From contig DAIDHX010000146.1 of assembly GCA_027451885.1 (NCBI GenBank), positions 80,803-144,802 on the forward strand: DNA of 64,000 nt, in the 5' to 3' direction. The notes below the pieces were generated by a model, which worked only from the letters and a program-made list of their open reading frames with translations, was not told the DNA's origin and made no database searches. Below, in pieces: positions 46,791-56,035 of the stretch; within the stretch, counting starts at the first letter, position 1, and every line of letters starts with the position of its first letter. Source of the stretch: Planctomycetales bacterium. GTDB taxonomy: Bacteria; Planctomycetota; Planctomycetia; Isosphaerales; Isosphaeraceae. Made by a program: the position numbers and the translations under genes.

Positions 46791-48023
46791 GTGTTGAGAG
46801 ATGTACTCGCTATCGTGCTTGCAGGAGGTCGAGGGTCACGCCTTGAACCCCTCACCAGGGACCGAGCCAAGCCCGCCGTTCCTTTCGGTGGAATCTATCG
46901 CATCATTGATTTCACACTCTCGAATTGCATCAATTCCGACCTCCGCAAGATTCTGGTCCTCACTCAGTACAAGAATATCAGCCTGAACCGACATATCGAC
47001 CAGGGTTGGAACTTCCTCTGCCGCGAGCTTGGTGAATACATCGAAGTCATTCCGCCGCAGCAACGCATTGCCGAAAGCTGGTACCAGGGGACGGCGGATG
47101 CGATTTACCAGAATGTCTACACGATCGAGAAATCCGCGCCTCGCGATACGCTCATTTTGGCTGGCGATCATATTTACAAAATGAATTATGCGCGAATGAT
47201 CGAGGAACATCGCGCGAATCGCGCGGACCTGACGATCGCCTGCCTCCCGGTCGAAAGCGAGCGAGCGCGAGAATTCGGCGTGATGCATATCGACAGCGAG
47301 CAGAAGGTCCAAAGCTTTGTCGAGAAGCCGCGGAATCCCCCACCGATGCCAGATAACCCCAACATGGTACTGGCCTCGATGGGGATCTATGTCTTCAACA
47401 CCGACGTGCTCTATGAACAGCTTTTCCTCGACGCCGCTCGCAAGGAAAGCAGCAACCATGATTTTGGTCAGGATATTATTCCGTCGATGATCAGCGGCGG
47501 GGCGCGGGTGTTCGCATACCCATTTCGCGATGAGAACCGTAAGGCGGCTGCGTACTGGCGGGATGTGGGCACGCTCGACGCCTACTACCAGGCCAACATG
47601 GACTTGATCCAGGTGAATCCCATCTTGAATCTCTACGACCGAGACTGGCCGATCCACACCTACCAGCCGCCATTCCCGCCGCCGAAGTTCGTGCATACTG
47701 AGGGTGACCGGCGCGGCGCAGCGTTCAACGCGATCGTGTGCCCGGGCGCGATTATTTCAGGGGGCCAGGTTTACCGTGGCATCGTGTCGCCGCGGGTTCG
47801 CATCAACAGCTTCGCACTCGTCGAGGACTCGATTTTGCTCGACGGGGTCGACGTTGGCCGCGGCGCCCGTATCCGCAAGGCGATTATCGACAAGGACGTG
47901 CGCGTGCCTGCGGGTTTTGAAATCGGCTGGAATCGGGATATCGACCTGGCCCGCGGCTTCACTGTGACCGAGGAAGGCGTTCTGGTCGTCGCCAAGGGTG
48001 AAGATCTCGAGCGATTCCTCTAA
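46791..48023 (+). CDS. glgC: Glucose-1-phosphate adenylyltransferase (ADP-glucose pyrophosphorylase)
   Basis: Protein of 410 residues from a GTG with GGAGG seven nt upstream. The nucleotidyltransferase domain starts VLAIVLAGGRGSRLEPLTRDRAKPA and has the YRIIDFTLSNCINS, WYQGTADAIYQN and LILAGDHIYKMNY blocks; the C-terminal left-handed beta-helix follows (VCPGAIISGGQVYRGIVSPR). It makes ADP-glucose, the donor for glycogen synthesis. The effector Arg/Lys residues near the N-terminus are present in part; the allosteric effector cannot be told. Confidence 0.97.
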   Translation: MLRDVLAIVLAGGRGSRLEPLTRDRAKPAVPFGGIYRIIDFTLSNCINSDLRKILVLTQYKNISLNRHIDQGWNFLCRELGEYIEVIPPQQRIAESWYQGTADAIYQNVYTIEKSAPRDTLILAGDHIYKMNYARMIEEHRANRADLTIACLPVESERAREFGVMHIDSEQKVQSFVEKPRNPPPMPDNPNMVLASMGIYVFNTDVLYEQLFLDAARKESSNHDFGQDIIPSMISGGARVFAYPFRDENRKAAAYWRDVGTLDAYYQANMDLIQVNPILNLYDRDWPIHTYQPPFPPPKFVHTEGDRRGAAFNAIVCPGAIISGGQVYRGIVSPRVRINSFALVEDSILLDGVDVGRGARIRKAIIDKDVRVPAGFEIGWNRDIDLARGFTVTEEGVLVVAKGEDLERFL

Positions 48024-48025
48024 TC

Positions 48026-48097
48026 CCACCAACTGGTCGATCAGCCCAAGCGCTGGGCGATCCTCCCCCGATCGGTGGGTGATTCATGCCCATTTTT
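48026..48097 (+). terminator. Structured 3' region of glgC
   Basis: Just after the glgC stop, GATCAGCCCA and TGGGCGATC pair with one bulge (48040-48063), enclosed by CCCACC and GGTGGG; a T5 tract follows at 48093-48097. A likely but not canonical terminator because the T-tract is 12 nt away. Confidence 0.4.
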
Positions 48098-48173
48098 GAC
48101 CTCCAGATTCACCTCAAATCCTGAATTTGCTGCATTTTGCGTTTGGCACGCGGCCTGCTTAGAAATCCTCCAA

Positions 48174-48203
48174 GCCTGGGTTGGCAAGCAAGTTCACCCA
48201 GGC
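48174..48203 (+). promoter_or_regulatory. Perfect hairpin before the secreted repeat gene
   Basis: GCCTGGGT and ACCCAGGC form a perfect 8-bp stem around a 14-base loop, ending 41 nt before the ATG at 48245. It may be a leader structure or operator; there is no T-tract. Confidence 0.35.
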
Positions 48204-48244
48204 CCTCGATGCTTGTTCGGCATTCACACTCGAGGGGAGGACCG

Positions 48245-49015
48245 ATGCGATTCAAGATCCTGGCTTTAGGTCTGTCGTTCATGGCGTGCGTCGCCATGTT
48301 AGGGGCTGTCCAGCCCCCGCCTCAGCGCGAGGAGGGGAAGCCATTCGCCAAGCGCAAGAAGGACGAGCCCAAGAAGAAAAAGGGCGCGGAGGAAGGCCCT
48401 GCGGGCGATTTGCGGAAGGCGTACGACTTGCTTCGCAAGCTGCGTTCGGAAAACCAGGCCGCGGGCCGGCCGGAGGCTCGCATTCGCGACTGGACGGAAC
48501 GTGCAAGCCGCTTCTACCGCGAAGGGGTCCGCGTCTTTGAAGCCGGAGATCGCCAGGCAGCGCATGAGTACGGCGCGATGGCGCATGAGCTCGCCCGAGC
48601 GGTCGACCACGCGCGGAACGCCTCGCTCTTCGATCGCCCGGACGACGATCTGCCGCCGCCACCGGAAGGATTCCGCGGCGACCGCCGCGATGTCGTTGAG
48701 CGCGATCTCCGCGAAGCCTATGACCGGCTGCGAGACACCAAGGACTCGCCCGCGCCACAGGCAGATTCCAGGTTCTATGCCGACGCAGCCTCTGATGTCT
48801 ACCGGGCGGCCGTTCGCGATGCTCAGCAGGGGCGGCTCGAGCGCGCGGGCGAACTGGCCCGCGCCGCCGTGGCCATGACCCACGTCATCGAGCACATGGG
48901 CCACCTGGCTGACAGGCCTGAGCCGCCACGCCGCGATCCGGGTCGCAGGACACGACCCGCCCTCCCGGATCCAGACAAGGATGCTCGCGACTTGCCGTTG
49001 CCACGCATTGACTGA
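48245..49015 (+). CDS. Secreted charged protein with two helical repeats
   Basis: A 256-residue protein with a signal peptide (FKILALGLSFMACVAMLGAV) and a Lys/Glu/Pro-rich linker. Two repeats follow: LRKAYDLLRKLRSEN ... ASRFYREGVRVFEAGDRQAA...A.ELARAVDHA, and LREAYDRLRDTKDSP ... ASDVYRAAVRDAQQGRLERAGELARAA. Each looks like a helical hairpin of TPR-like character. The C-terminal 35 residues are Pro/Arg/Asp-rich and disordered. Strong AGGGGAGG before the ATG at 48245. No known family recognised. Confidence 0.78.
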   Translation: MRFKILALGLSFMACVAMLGAVQPPPQREEGKPFAKRKKDEPKKKKGAEEGPAGDLRKAYDLLRKLRSENQAAGRPEARIRDWTERASRFYREGVRVFEAGDRQAAHEYGAMAHELARAVDHARNASLFDRPDDDLPPPPEGFRGDRRDVVERDLREAYDRLRDTKDSPAPQADSRFYADAASDVYRAAVRDAQQGRLERAGELARAAVAMTHVIEHMGHLADRPEPPRRDPGRRTRPALPDPDKDARDLPLPRID

Positions 49016-49093
49016 ACTTCACCGCGCGGTCGGCCGTGACGCCGGCCGCGCTCAATTCCGATCTATCTGGATTCCTCCAAGAGAGCAGACGAC

Positions 49094-50335
49094 ATGGATT
49101 CGCGCAATCGACTGGGACTCCACGGAGCCTACGCGCTTGCCACTGCTGGAATCGGCTTCACACTGCCGTACTTGCCCCTGTATCTCAGCCAGCGAAAGCT
49201 TTCTGATTCCGCAATCGCCCTGATTTCAACCCTTGCCGCACTCAGCGCGCTTTTGCAATTCCCAATCGGAGTGTGGTCAGACCGAGTCGGGCTGAGAAAA
49301 CCGTTCATCCTGGCAGCGCTCATAGCGCTTACGGCTGCGACCATCGCCCTTCCGCTGGTGGGTGAGATCACCTGGCTGGCACTGGCGGTCGTGCTATTCG
49401 CCGAAAACGGAATCTGCCGGGCGGTGATTGAATCCCAAACCGGCGCAGCCGCAGTGGCACTCGCCTGTTCTGACCAGGTTGGAAGCGCGCTTGGGCGCCT
49501 GCGGTTCTGGAAGCCGATCGGGATTATCGCGGTCGCGCTGGTTGGCGGCCGTATCGTTGAGTACACCGGTCTGGACTTCATGTTGATCCCTCTCGCCGTG
49601 GCCAGCGCCATCGCATCCGCGCTTGTGCTTCTGGTCCGCGAACCTGCGGCCGTTCCAGCCTCGGAGCCGCTGGCAAGCGCGGCGACAACTACCGCTCGCC
49701 TCGGCTCCTGGCATGATCGAGGGCTCTGGAGTTTCATCGTGGCAATGGTGCTCTTCCACGCTGCGAACGCCCCCGCGGGTGTTTATCTGGGACTTTTTCT
49801 CAGCAAGGAGCTCGGTGCGGGGGCGCACCAATTGGCGGATGCCTTCGTCGTAAGTATGATCGCCTGGATGATCGTCTCGCGGCCGGCAGGGATGCTCGCT
49901 GATCGCTTCGGCCGAAGACCGCTGCTGATCGTCGGCTGGGTGGTGATGACGCTGCGGCTTTTCTTGATCTCCATCGCACGGACTCCCGAAGAGATCATCG
50001 CGATCCAGGCGCTCGACGGATTTGCGAATGGGCTGTTCGCGATTCTCGCGGCGGCGTGGACCACCGACCGCATGGGCGGCGCATCGCACGCAGGCCGCGC
50101 TCAGGCGGTGGTGGGTACTTCGCTCGTGCTCGGTTCGGCCGTGGGGCCGGCCGCGTCCGCACTGATCATCACTGAGCTGGGCTATCGTGGGCTCTTCATG
50201 GCGCTCGGGGTCGCAGGTGCGGTCGCGACCGGGATCCTGATCACGCTGGTTCCCGAAACGCTTAAACACCCGGGACCGTCCAGCCGTGACGAATCCATCG
50301 AAGCCGCCGCGTCCGCCGAGGCCGTGTCATCTTAA
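49094..50335 (+). CDS. MFS transporter
   Basis: Protein of 413 residues with 12 predicted membrane segments. The loop between helices 2 and 3 has the MFS motif as GVWSDRVGLRKPF and the second half repeats it as GMLADRFGRRPLL. The ends are FTLPYLPLYLSQRKL at the N-terminus and a Ser/Glu/Ala tail. Substrate unknown; drug or metabolite efflux is the default guess. GAGAG precedes the ATG. Only 36 nt before the next transporter gene. Confidence 0.9.
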   Translation: MDSRNRLGLHGAYALATAGIGFTLPYLPLYLSQRKLSDSAIALISTLAALSALLQFPIGVWSDRVGLRKPFILAALIALTAATIALPLVGEITWLALAVVLFAENGICRAVIESQTGAAAVALACSDQVGSALGRLRFWKPIGIIAVALVGGRIVEYTGLDFMLIPLAVASAIASALVLLVREPAAVPASEPLASAATTTARLGSWHDRGLWSFIVAMVLFHAANAPAGVYLGLFLSKELGAGAHQLADAFVVSMIAWMIVSRPAGMLADRFGRRPLLIVGWVVMTLRLFLISIARTPEEIIAIQALDGFANGLFAILAAAWTTDRMGGASHAGRAQAVVGTSLVLGSAVGPAASALIITELGYRGLFMALGVAGAVATGILITLVPETLKHPGPSSRDESIEAAASAEAVSS

Positions 50336-50371
50336 GTCACATGGTTTCATCTTGGTTTGTTGATTTTTATC

Positions 50372-51634
50372 ATGAACGTCGCCGACCCAACCAACGCCGT
50401 GGTACCCATCACCTGCCTCATTTTTGGGGCAACCTATATTTGCCTCGCGCTTGGCAAGGCGCCTGGGCTCCGAATCGACCGCGCGGGCATTGCCCTCGTC
50501 GGCGCGGCCGCGATCCTGGGCTTCCGAGTTCTCAGCTTCGAGGAGGCCGCCGCGGCCGTCGATTTGCCAACCATCGTGCTCTTGCTGGGGATGATGATCG
50601 TGGCCGGTTATCTGCGGATCTCCGGCTTCTTTTCCGTACTCAGCCGCTATATCGCAGCGCGGGAATTGAGCCCTCGCGCGCTTCTTGGTGCGACCATCGC
50701 CGCTAGTGGGATTCTCTCCGCGTTTCTCGTCAACGATGTCGTCTGCGTGGCGCTCACCCCGCTTGTGCTCGAACTTTGCCGCGGGCGGAAGCTTCATCCC
50801 ACTCCCTACCTGATCGGGCTGGCCACCGCCTCCAACATCGGTTCCACGGCCACGATCACAGGCAATCCGCAGAACATCATCATCGGCGGTCTTTCCAAAA
50901 TTCCCTACGCCGTCTTCGCGGCGCGGCTGGCCCCGATCGCTCTGATCGGGCTTGTCATCGAATTCGTCTTGCTCTCGATCGTCTACGCAAAACACCTGAA
51001 GCCAGGCGAATCAAACGAAATCACGGGCCTGGCCCCACAGCTCATGCCGCGATCATCGGTGCGCATTCATCAGCCACTTTTGCTCAAGTGTTTCTGTGTT
51101 ACCTCGGGGATGATCGTGTTCTTTTTTTCCGGCGGATCGATCGCGGTGATCGCGCTTGCGGCCGCGGCGATTCTTTTGCTCGACCGCGTGCGCGTCGAAA
51201 AGGTCTACCGGCTTGTCGACTGGCCATTGCTCGTGATGTTTGTCGGCCTGTTCGTGGTGGTGCACGCCTTCGAGGTGCACGTGATCCACGGCTTTAAGCT
51301 CCAGGACTCCGCGATGCTGCGGAATTCACCTGTCGTGATGCTCTCAGTGGTCTCGGTCGTGCTTTCGAACATCGTTTCGAACGTACCCGCGGTGCTTCTT
51401 TTCAAGCCCCTGATCGAGGCGATCCCGCAGAATCAGACGGCGTGGCTTGCGCTTGCGATGTCGAGCACGCTCGCCGGCAATCTGACAATGCTGGGCTCGA
51501 TCGCCAACCTGATCGTCGTCGAAAGCGCCCGCCGTGCTCGTGTGGATCTGGGGTTTGGCGAGTTTCTCAAGATCGGTGTGCCGCTCACGCTCGCCACGAC
51601 CGTTGTGGGGGTGTTGTGGCTGTCGATCTTCTAA
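50372..51634 (+). CDS. ArsB/NhaD/SLC13-superfamily anion carrier
   Basis: Protein of 420 residues, about 11 membrane segments and no RCK insert. Re-entrant hairpin motifs: GILSAFLVNDVVCVALTPLV and NIGSTATITGNPQNIIIGG in the first half, LSNIVSNVPAVLLFKP and GNLTMLGSIANLIVVESARR in the second. The family covers arsenite, citrate and dicarboxylate carriers. No ars genes are nearby, so arsenite is not favoured. ATG at 50372 has a weak ribosome site; it may be expressed with the MFS gene. Confidence 0.88.
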   Translation: MNVADPTNAVVPITCLIFGATYICLALGKAPGLRIDRAGIALVGAAAILGFRVLSFEEAAAAVDLPTIVLLLGMMIVAGYLRISGFFSVLSRYIAARELSPRALLGATIAASGILSAFLVNDVVCVALTPLVLELCRGRKLHPTPYLIGLATASNIGSTATITGNPQNIIIGGLSKIPYAVFAARLAPIALIGLVIEFVLLSIVYAKHLKPGESNEITGLAPQLMPRSSVRIHQPLLLKCFCVTSGMIVFFFSGGSIAVIALAAAAILLLDRVRVEKVYRLVDWPLLVMFVGLFVVVHAFEVHVIHGFKLQDSAMLRNSPVVMLSVVSVVLSNIVSNVPAVLLFKPLIEAIPQNQTAWLALAMSSTLAGNLTMLGSIANLIVVESARRARVDLGFGEFLKIGVPLTLATTVVGVLWLSIF

Positions 51635-51661
51635 CCGCGGCGCGATGGCACCGACTCGGCT

Positions 51662-52600
51662 CTAGCGCTCAGGCGGGGACATGCCCTCCCAGCCGGGCAG
51701 GGGAGTGACTTCGGGCACCTCCACGCGCTTGAGGTGCTCGTCGACACCGTCGGCCTTACGGTAAAGCTTGTGGATATTATCCTTCGTGCCAGCGATGCGC
51801 CGTCGCTCTTCCTGCCATCGCAGGAGCACATCGCGCCCTTCCGGTTCCAGCAACCCAATCGGCGCCTCGAGAGCGGTCGAATCCTGAAACGTGGCGTGAG
51901 GCACGGGGATAAGCTGACCCAGACTCTCGCCGCGCGCAAAGAACACCGTTCCCGGCTCCACAAGCTTCCAGTTGATTGTGAACGTATAATTCAGCCACCA
52001 TGTCTCAATGACTCCTTCAAGCGGAGCGCAATTGGCCTTCCAGCGATTGCTTGGACCTTTCAAATAGAGATCCCAGCCGCGCGGGGTGCGGAAGAGCCAC
52101 GGCGGCGAAAATGTAACGATCCCCTGGCCGAATTGGCTCTTGATGGCCGGGAGATATTGAGGTTCGACATCGATCGTGAGCGCATCCAGGCCAGGTCCGC
52201 CGTTCCAGACCACCTGGACGTCGGTGGGGCACTGGACTTGCCAGCCCCACTGGTTGGCGATGACGAGAGGTAGACAATGGTAGGCGTGTGTGAGTTCGTC
52301 CATCCAGCGCCTGCGTGCGGGCGATGGCCGCAGCCGCCAGCCTTCCCCCCAGCCATGAGGCAAGAGCCGCAACGCCTTGAATTCCACCGTTGGAAGCGAA
52401 CGATCGCCGCCGGGATCGGCCAGCCGCGCTTCGAGTTCCGCGATCCGCGCTCGGAGCGCATCGCAATTCTGACAATGGGGATCGGAGCAGGCGGCCAGAG
52501 GCTGCGAGACTTGCGCAGCGCCTGGCTTTGTCACCGATTCACCTGAGGCTGTCTCTGCCGGTGCGCCCGGCTCTCCCTGCGGCCCGAGTGATTCGCTCAT
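51662..52600 (-). CDS. DUF6065-like protein
   Basis: A 312-residue soluble protein. After a low-complexity N-tail with a CSDPHCQNC cysteine cluster and a short coiled coil (LRARIAELEARLAD), the body has RPSPARRRWMDELTH, YHCLPLVIANQWGWQVQCP, VVWNGGPG and FSPPWLFRTPRGWDLYLKGP, which I associate with the DUF6065 family. It is rich in Trp and Pro; function unknown. AGAGAGG precedes the ATG. Convergent with the anion carrier and divergent from the metallo-hydrolase gene. Confidence 0.75.
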   Translation of the reverse strand: MSESLGPQGEPGAPAETASGESVTKPGAAQVSQPLAACSDPHCQNCDALRARIAELEARLADPGGDRSLPTVEFKALRLLPHGWGEGWRLRPSPARRRWMDELTHAYHCLPLVIANQWGWQVQCPTDVQVVWNGGPGLDALTIDVEPQYLPAIKSQFGQGIVTFSPPWLFRTPRGWDLYLKGPSNRWKANCAPLEGVIETWWLNYTFTINWKLVEPGTVFFARGESLGQLIPVPHATFQDSTALEAPIGLLEPEGRDVLLRWQEERRRIAGTKDNIHKLYRKADGVDEHLKRVEVPEVTPLPGWEGMSPPER

Positions 52601-52789
52601 GCCCAGCCTCTCTGATCTATCATCAGCCCGCCATCCTTGCGATCATCATCGCGAGGTTTGCCAGGACCCGTCAACGACAAACGACCAACCCGAGCCAGCA
52701 TTCGCCGCACTCTTGGCGCGGGCGCTTCGCTTGCTCACTCTCTATGCGAGACAATCACATTCACGCGAACACAAGGAAAGGAGCATCCG

Positions 52790-53497
52790 ATGGCAACGCG
52801 CGTGTGCTTTCTGGGGCATGCCGCTTTACTCTTTGAGTCGGACGGCCTGAACGTTCTTATCGATCCCTTTCTCACAGGCAATCCCGTCGCCGCCATCACG
52901 GCGGATCAGGCCAGGGCCGACCTGATCCTGGTCACCCACGGACACGGCGACCACGTGGGCGACACGGCTGCGATTGCCACACGCACAGGCGCGACCGTCG
53001 CCGCGAATTATGAGATCTCGGAGTGGTTCAAGGGGGTGGGGGGCAATTTACCCGCGGATAAAGTGCATGGTCCTCAACACGGCGGGAGCTTCACGTACAA
53101 AGGGGTGCGAGTCAAGCTCACGCTGGCTTTCCACGGCTCCGAGCTGCCCGACGGCTCCAACGGCGGCAACCCCTGCGGCTTTGTCATCACGTTCGCCGAC
53201 GGATTCAAGGTCTATGACGCGGGTGATACCGCCCTGTTCGGAGACATGGCTTTGATCGGGGAGGCAGGGCTCGACCTGGCCACGATTCCAATCGGCGACT
53301 ACTACACGATGGGACCAGACGACGCGATTCGCGCGGTCCAGATGCTCAAGCCCCGTTACGTCTTGCCAATTCATTATAACACCTTTCCCCCGATTGCGCA
53401 GGATGCCGCTGCGTGGGCTGCCCGGATCGAGCGCGAAACCAGCTCGAAAGCAGTCGTGCTCAAGCCCGGGGAATGGTTCGAGATCCCACCCCGATGA
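52790..53497 (+). CDS. UPF0173-type metallo-beta-lactamase-fold hydrolase
   Basis: A 235-residue protein with the dinuclear-metal motif HGHGDH (50-55), GNPCGFVITFADGFKVYDAGDTALF and the late His in VLPIHYNTFPP; this is the UPF0173 / YtkL-type metal-dependent hydrolase. Substrate not known. ATG at 52790 has AAGGAG six nt upstream. Its stop overlaps the start of the LarA-type gene (ATGA), so the two products are made together. Confidence 0.92.
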   Translation: MATRVCFLGHAALLFESDGLNVLIDPFLTGNPVAAITADQARADLILVTHGHGDHVGDTAAIATRTGATVAANYEISEWFKGVGGNLPADKVHGPQHGGSFTYKGVRVKLTLAFHGSELPDGSNGGNPCGFVITFADGFKVYDAGDTALFGDMALIGEAGLDLATIPIGDYYTMGPDDAIRAVQMLKPRYVLPIHYNTFPPIAQDAAAWAARIERETSSKAVVLKPGEWFEIPPR

Positions 53498-54885
53498 CAG
53501 AACCGAGGGCGGATCTTTCGCCAGTGCGGGTTCCCTGGGGGCAGGGGAGCGTTCTTGAGCTTGAATGGTCGAACCTCGCGGTGTTCCGTAAGGCACAGAT
53601 CGAGATCGCCGCGCCCGACCTTTCTGGCACGGTTGAGAACTACGCTGCGTCGCTTGCTTCCGCGCTCGCTGTGCCTGTGGGATCACCGCCGCTTCGCGCG
53701 CTTGTCCGCCCAGGCAACAAGGTTGCGATTGTGGTCGACGACCCCTCGCGCTGGACGCCGGTGCAAGCAGTGCTCGAGCAGGTGTTGCCTTTGCTTGAAG
53801 AGGCGGGTGTGGCCCGTACCGACGTCGCAATCGTGATGGGAGTGGGACGGCACCGGGCTGTTGACTCCGCAGGCATGATCCAACGTCTGGGCCGGCAGAT
53901 TGCAAACGATTACGCCTGTCACAGCCCGCCCGTCGATGACCTCTCAGCCTATGCCGACGTGGGGTTCACCCCGCGCGGGATTCCGATCCGCGTCTTTCGG
54001 CCCGTGGTCGAGGCGGATCTACGCGTCCTGATCGGCTCTGTGTTGCCTCATCTCCAGGCCGGTTTCGGCGGTGGTTACAAACTCATTGTGCCTGGCTCAA
54101 GCCATCGTTCCACCCTCGCCGCGGTTCATTCTCAGGGACTCGATCACGCGAGCGGGGCGGAGCGGCTCCTGGGCTCGCACGCCGGTTCAAACCCCATGCG
54201 CCTGGCCATCCACGAGGCCGTCGCGCGACTCGGGCCAAACTTTTCAATCAGCCATTTGCTCGGCGAGCCAGGCCAAACGTTGCGCGTTCTCGCCGGCGAT
54301 CCCGAGCAGGTACAGGATCAACTGGCGCGCGAAGCCGAGACTCGCTTCCGCGCGCCCATTGCTGAACTTGCCGACATGATCGTCGTCGGAAACAATCCCT
54401 GGCCTGGCGATCCGCTCCAGAGCTTCAAGGCCCTGTTGCATCATCAAAATGCCTGCCGCAAAGGGGGCGTTCTGGTGGGGCTTTTCTGGACTGATCCAAC
54501 CGAGTTCGATCGCTCGGCGCCATTGTCGATGCTGCGGATGATTTCGCGTTCGGGCAAGGCAGGTGCTTATATGATAAAGCATGTGCTGCCGTGGGCGGAT
54601 CGCCTCGCCCGCCGGGCGCGGTTGCCATCGGCTTTCATGATCCGCTGGGCGCGAGAACTGGTTGTGGATCGGGAGGTGCTGGTGTTTGCGCCCCCCGTCC
54701 GCGAACGTCTGGGGCCGCGGCTAGGGCCGGTCCGTCTCTTCAGTAATCAGACCGCACTCTGGTCCGCCGCGGCCGAATGTCTCAATCGCCAGACCAGAGA
54801 AGCGGCCTGTATACGCGTCTTCCCTCGCGGCGGGCTCACCTATGCCCTGGCCACAAAGAGCGAATCCGCCTGGGACCGCTGCTGA
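53494..54885 (+). CDS. LarA-family (nickel-pincer lactate-racemase-like) protein
   Basis: Protein of 463 residues of the DUF2088/LarA family. His120 (GVGRHRAV), His186 (LPHLQAG), Lys196 (GGGYKLIVPG) and His212 (VHSQGLDH) each sit 12 positions beyond the four functional residues of Lactobacillus plantarum LarA as I recall them (His108, His174, Lys184, His200), so catalysis and cofactor attachment look intact. The substrate may be another 2-hydroxyacid. No larB, larC or larE is in the window. Starts on the ATGA overlap with the upstream hydrolase. Confidence 0.88.
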   Translation: MTEPRADLSPVRVPWGQGSVLELEWSNLAVFRKAQIEIAAPDLSGTVENYAASLASALAVPVGSPPLRALVRPGNKVAIVVDDPSRWTPVQAVLEQVLPLLEEAGVARTDVAIVMGVGRHRAVDSAGMIQRLGRQIANDYACHSPPVDDLSAYADVGFTPRGIPIRVFRPVVEADLRVLIGSVLPHLQAGFGGGYKLIVPGSSHRSTLAAVHSQGLDHASGAERLLGSHAGSNPMRLAIHEAVARLGPNFSISHLLGEPGQTLRVLAGDPEQVQDQLAREAETRFRAPIAELADMIVVGNNPWPGDPLQSFKALLHHQNACRKGGVLVGLFWTDPTEFDRSAPLSMLRMISRSGKAGAYMIKHVLPWADRLARRARLPSAFMIRWARELVVDREVLVFAPPVRERLGPRLGPVRLFSNQTALWSAAAECLNRQTREAACIRVFPRGGLTYALATKSESAWDRC

Positions 54886-54910
54886 GAACAGTCCCAGGCG
54901 AATACTCGAA

Positions 54911-56035
54911 TCAATAAACCTCGCCGGGCGCTGCCTTCGAGGGACCCGTGTGCGAGATCGCGCCCAGGGGCGTGGCATAACGTGCGTGCCAGCCCTCGCA
55001 GGCGCGGAACTCGCTCAGATCCTCGGCGGTGAGCCCATACCGAGCGTACCAGGGCGATCCCTGCTCGCGCACGAGCGTGTCCACGTCCGCCACTCGCTTC
55101 ACACCTGTCGTGTCGGCAAACTTTGCCCGTGCGTCGGCTCCATCCTGGAGGAAATACTCCTTCCAGAAGGCCCGGCCACCAAGCACGCCTGAGGCCCCAG
55201 CCTCGAGCGCCATGCCGACCTGCTTGTAGTAATCGGGATAGTCCACTCCAGCGGAGAGCAACACCCATGGGCGTTCGCTTGCCGCGTCGAGCGCCTGCAG
55301 GTTGTCACGCAATTGGTCCTCCGAGTCGTGGCCCATCGTGCCCGGAAACTCAGCTTTGTAAATGTCGCAGAACCGGCTGAGTTGCCGCGCTGACTCGATC
55401 ACCGTCTCCGCCTTGCGGCTCAAGAAGCTCGCGTCCGTCTTCTTTTCACCGCCGAACGGAAACGCCACCGTCTCCAACAAGAGCAAGATGTCGTGCTTCT
55501 TGCACTCCTCGTAGACGTGCTCGATGAGCTGAAACTGGTGCTCTCCCGACATCGGCTCGGTCGGCTCGAACTGCGCCAGCAGCTTGACCGCGTCCGCACC
55601 CATCAGCTTGATCTTCTCGACGCTCCAGCCCGGCTCAACCAGTCCCAGAGGCGCGCCGACCTTGTTCTTCGGCCCACCAGACTTCTCCACGCGGACGAGC
55701 AGTCCCGTCTTCGGACCAATCGCACCCGAGGCCATGCACGACCACGCGCCGTAATACGCGTCGATAAGCAATCCCGAGGCCGACGGCGAGAGCCGCTTTG
55801 CAAGGTCAACCTTGGCCTCGACGATCTCCTCGTACGTCGGCTCTCGATCCTGACCCTTGGCCTTCAAAGCCTTGGTTGCCATGTCGATCATCGAGCTGTT
55901 CTGGTCCAAGGCCACCATCGTCAGTGTGCCGTTGGGATTGCCAATCCGCTGCAAACCACGCATTTTTCCAGGCGTCAGCCCCTTACCGAGCAGCACAGTG
56001 GCTCCCATACGACTCGGACGCTCCGCGGTAGCCAT
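54911..56035 (-). CDS. Class I aldolase, tagatose-1,6-bisphosphate aldolase (LacD)-like
   Basis: A 374-residue protein. Core segments: GTLTMVALDQNSSM, GLLIDAYYGAWSC, GADAVKLLAQF, HDILLLLETVAFPF and CDIYKAEFPG, where the Lys is the likely Schiff-base residue; AGASGVLGGRAFWKEY closes the phosphate site. It matches LacD/DeoC-type aldolases that cleave tagatose-1,6-bisphosphate or related sugars. No tagatose kinase is adjacent. GGAG lies 10 nt before the ATG at 56035. Its 3' end is convergent with the LarA-type gene, 25 nt away. Confidence 0.87.
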   Translation of the reverse strand: MATAERPSRMGATVLLGKGLTPGKMRGLQRIGNPNGTLTMVALDQNSSMIDMATKALKAKGQDREPTYEEIVEAKVDLAKRLSPSASGLLIDAYYGAWSCMASGAIGPKTGLLVRVEKSGGPKNKVGAPLGLVEPGWSVEKIKLMGADAVKLLAQFEPTEPMSGEHQFQLIEHVYEECKKHDILLLLETVAFPFGGEKKTDASFLSRKAETVIESARQLSRFCDIYKAEFPGTMGHDSEDQLRDNLQALDAASERPWVLLSAGVDYPDYYKQVGMALEAGASGVLGGRAFWKEYFLQDGADARAKFADTTGVKRVADVDTLVREQGSPWYARYGLTAEDLSEFRACEGWHARYATPLGAISHTGPSKAAPGEVY

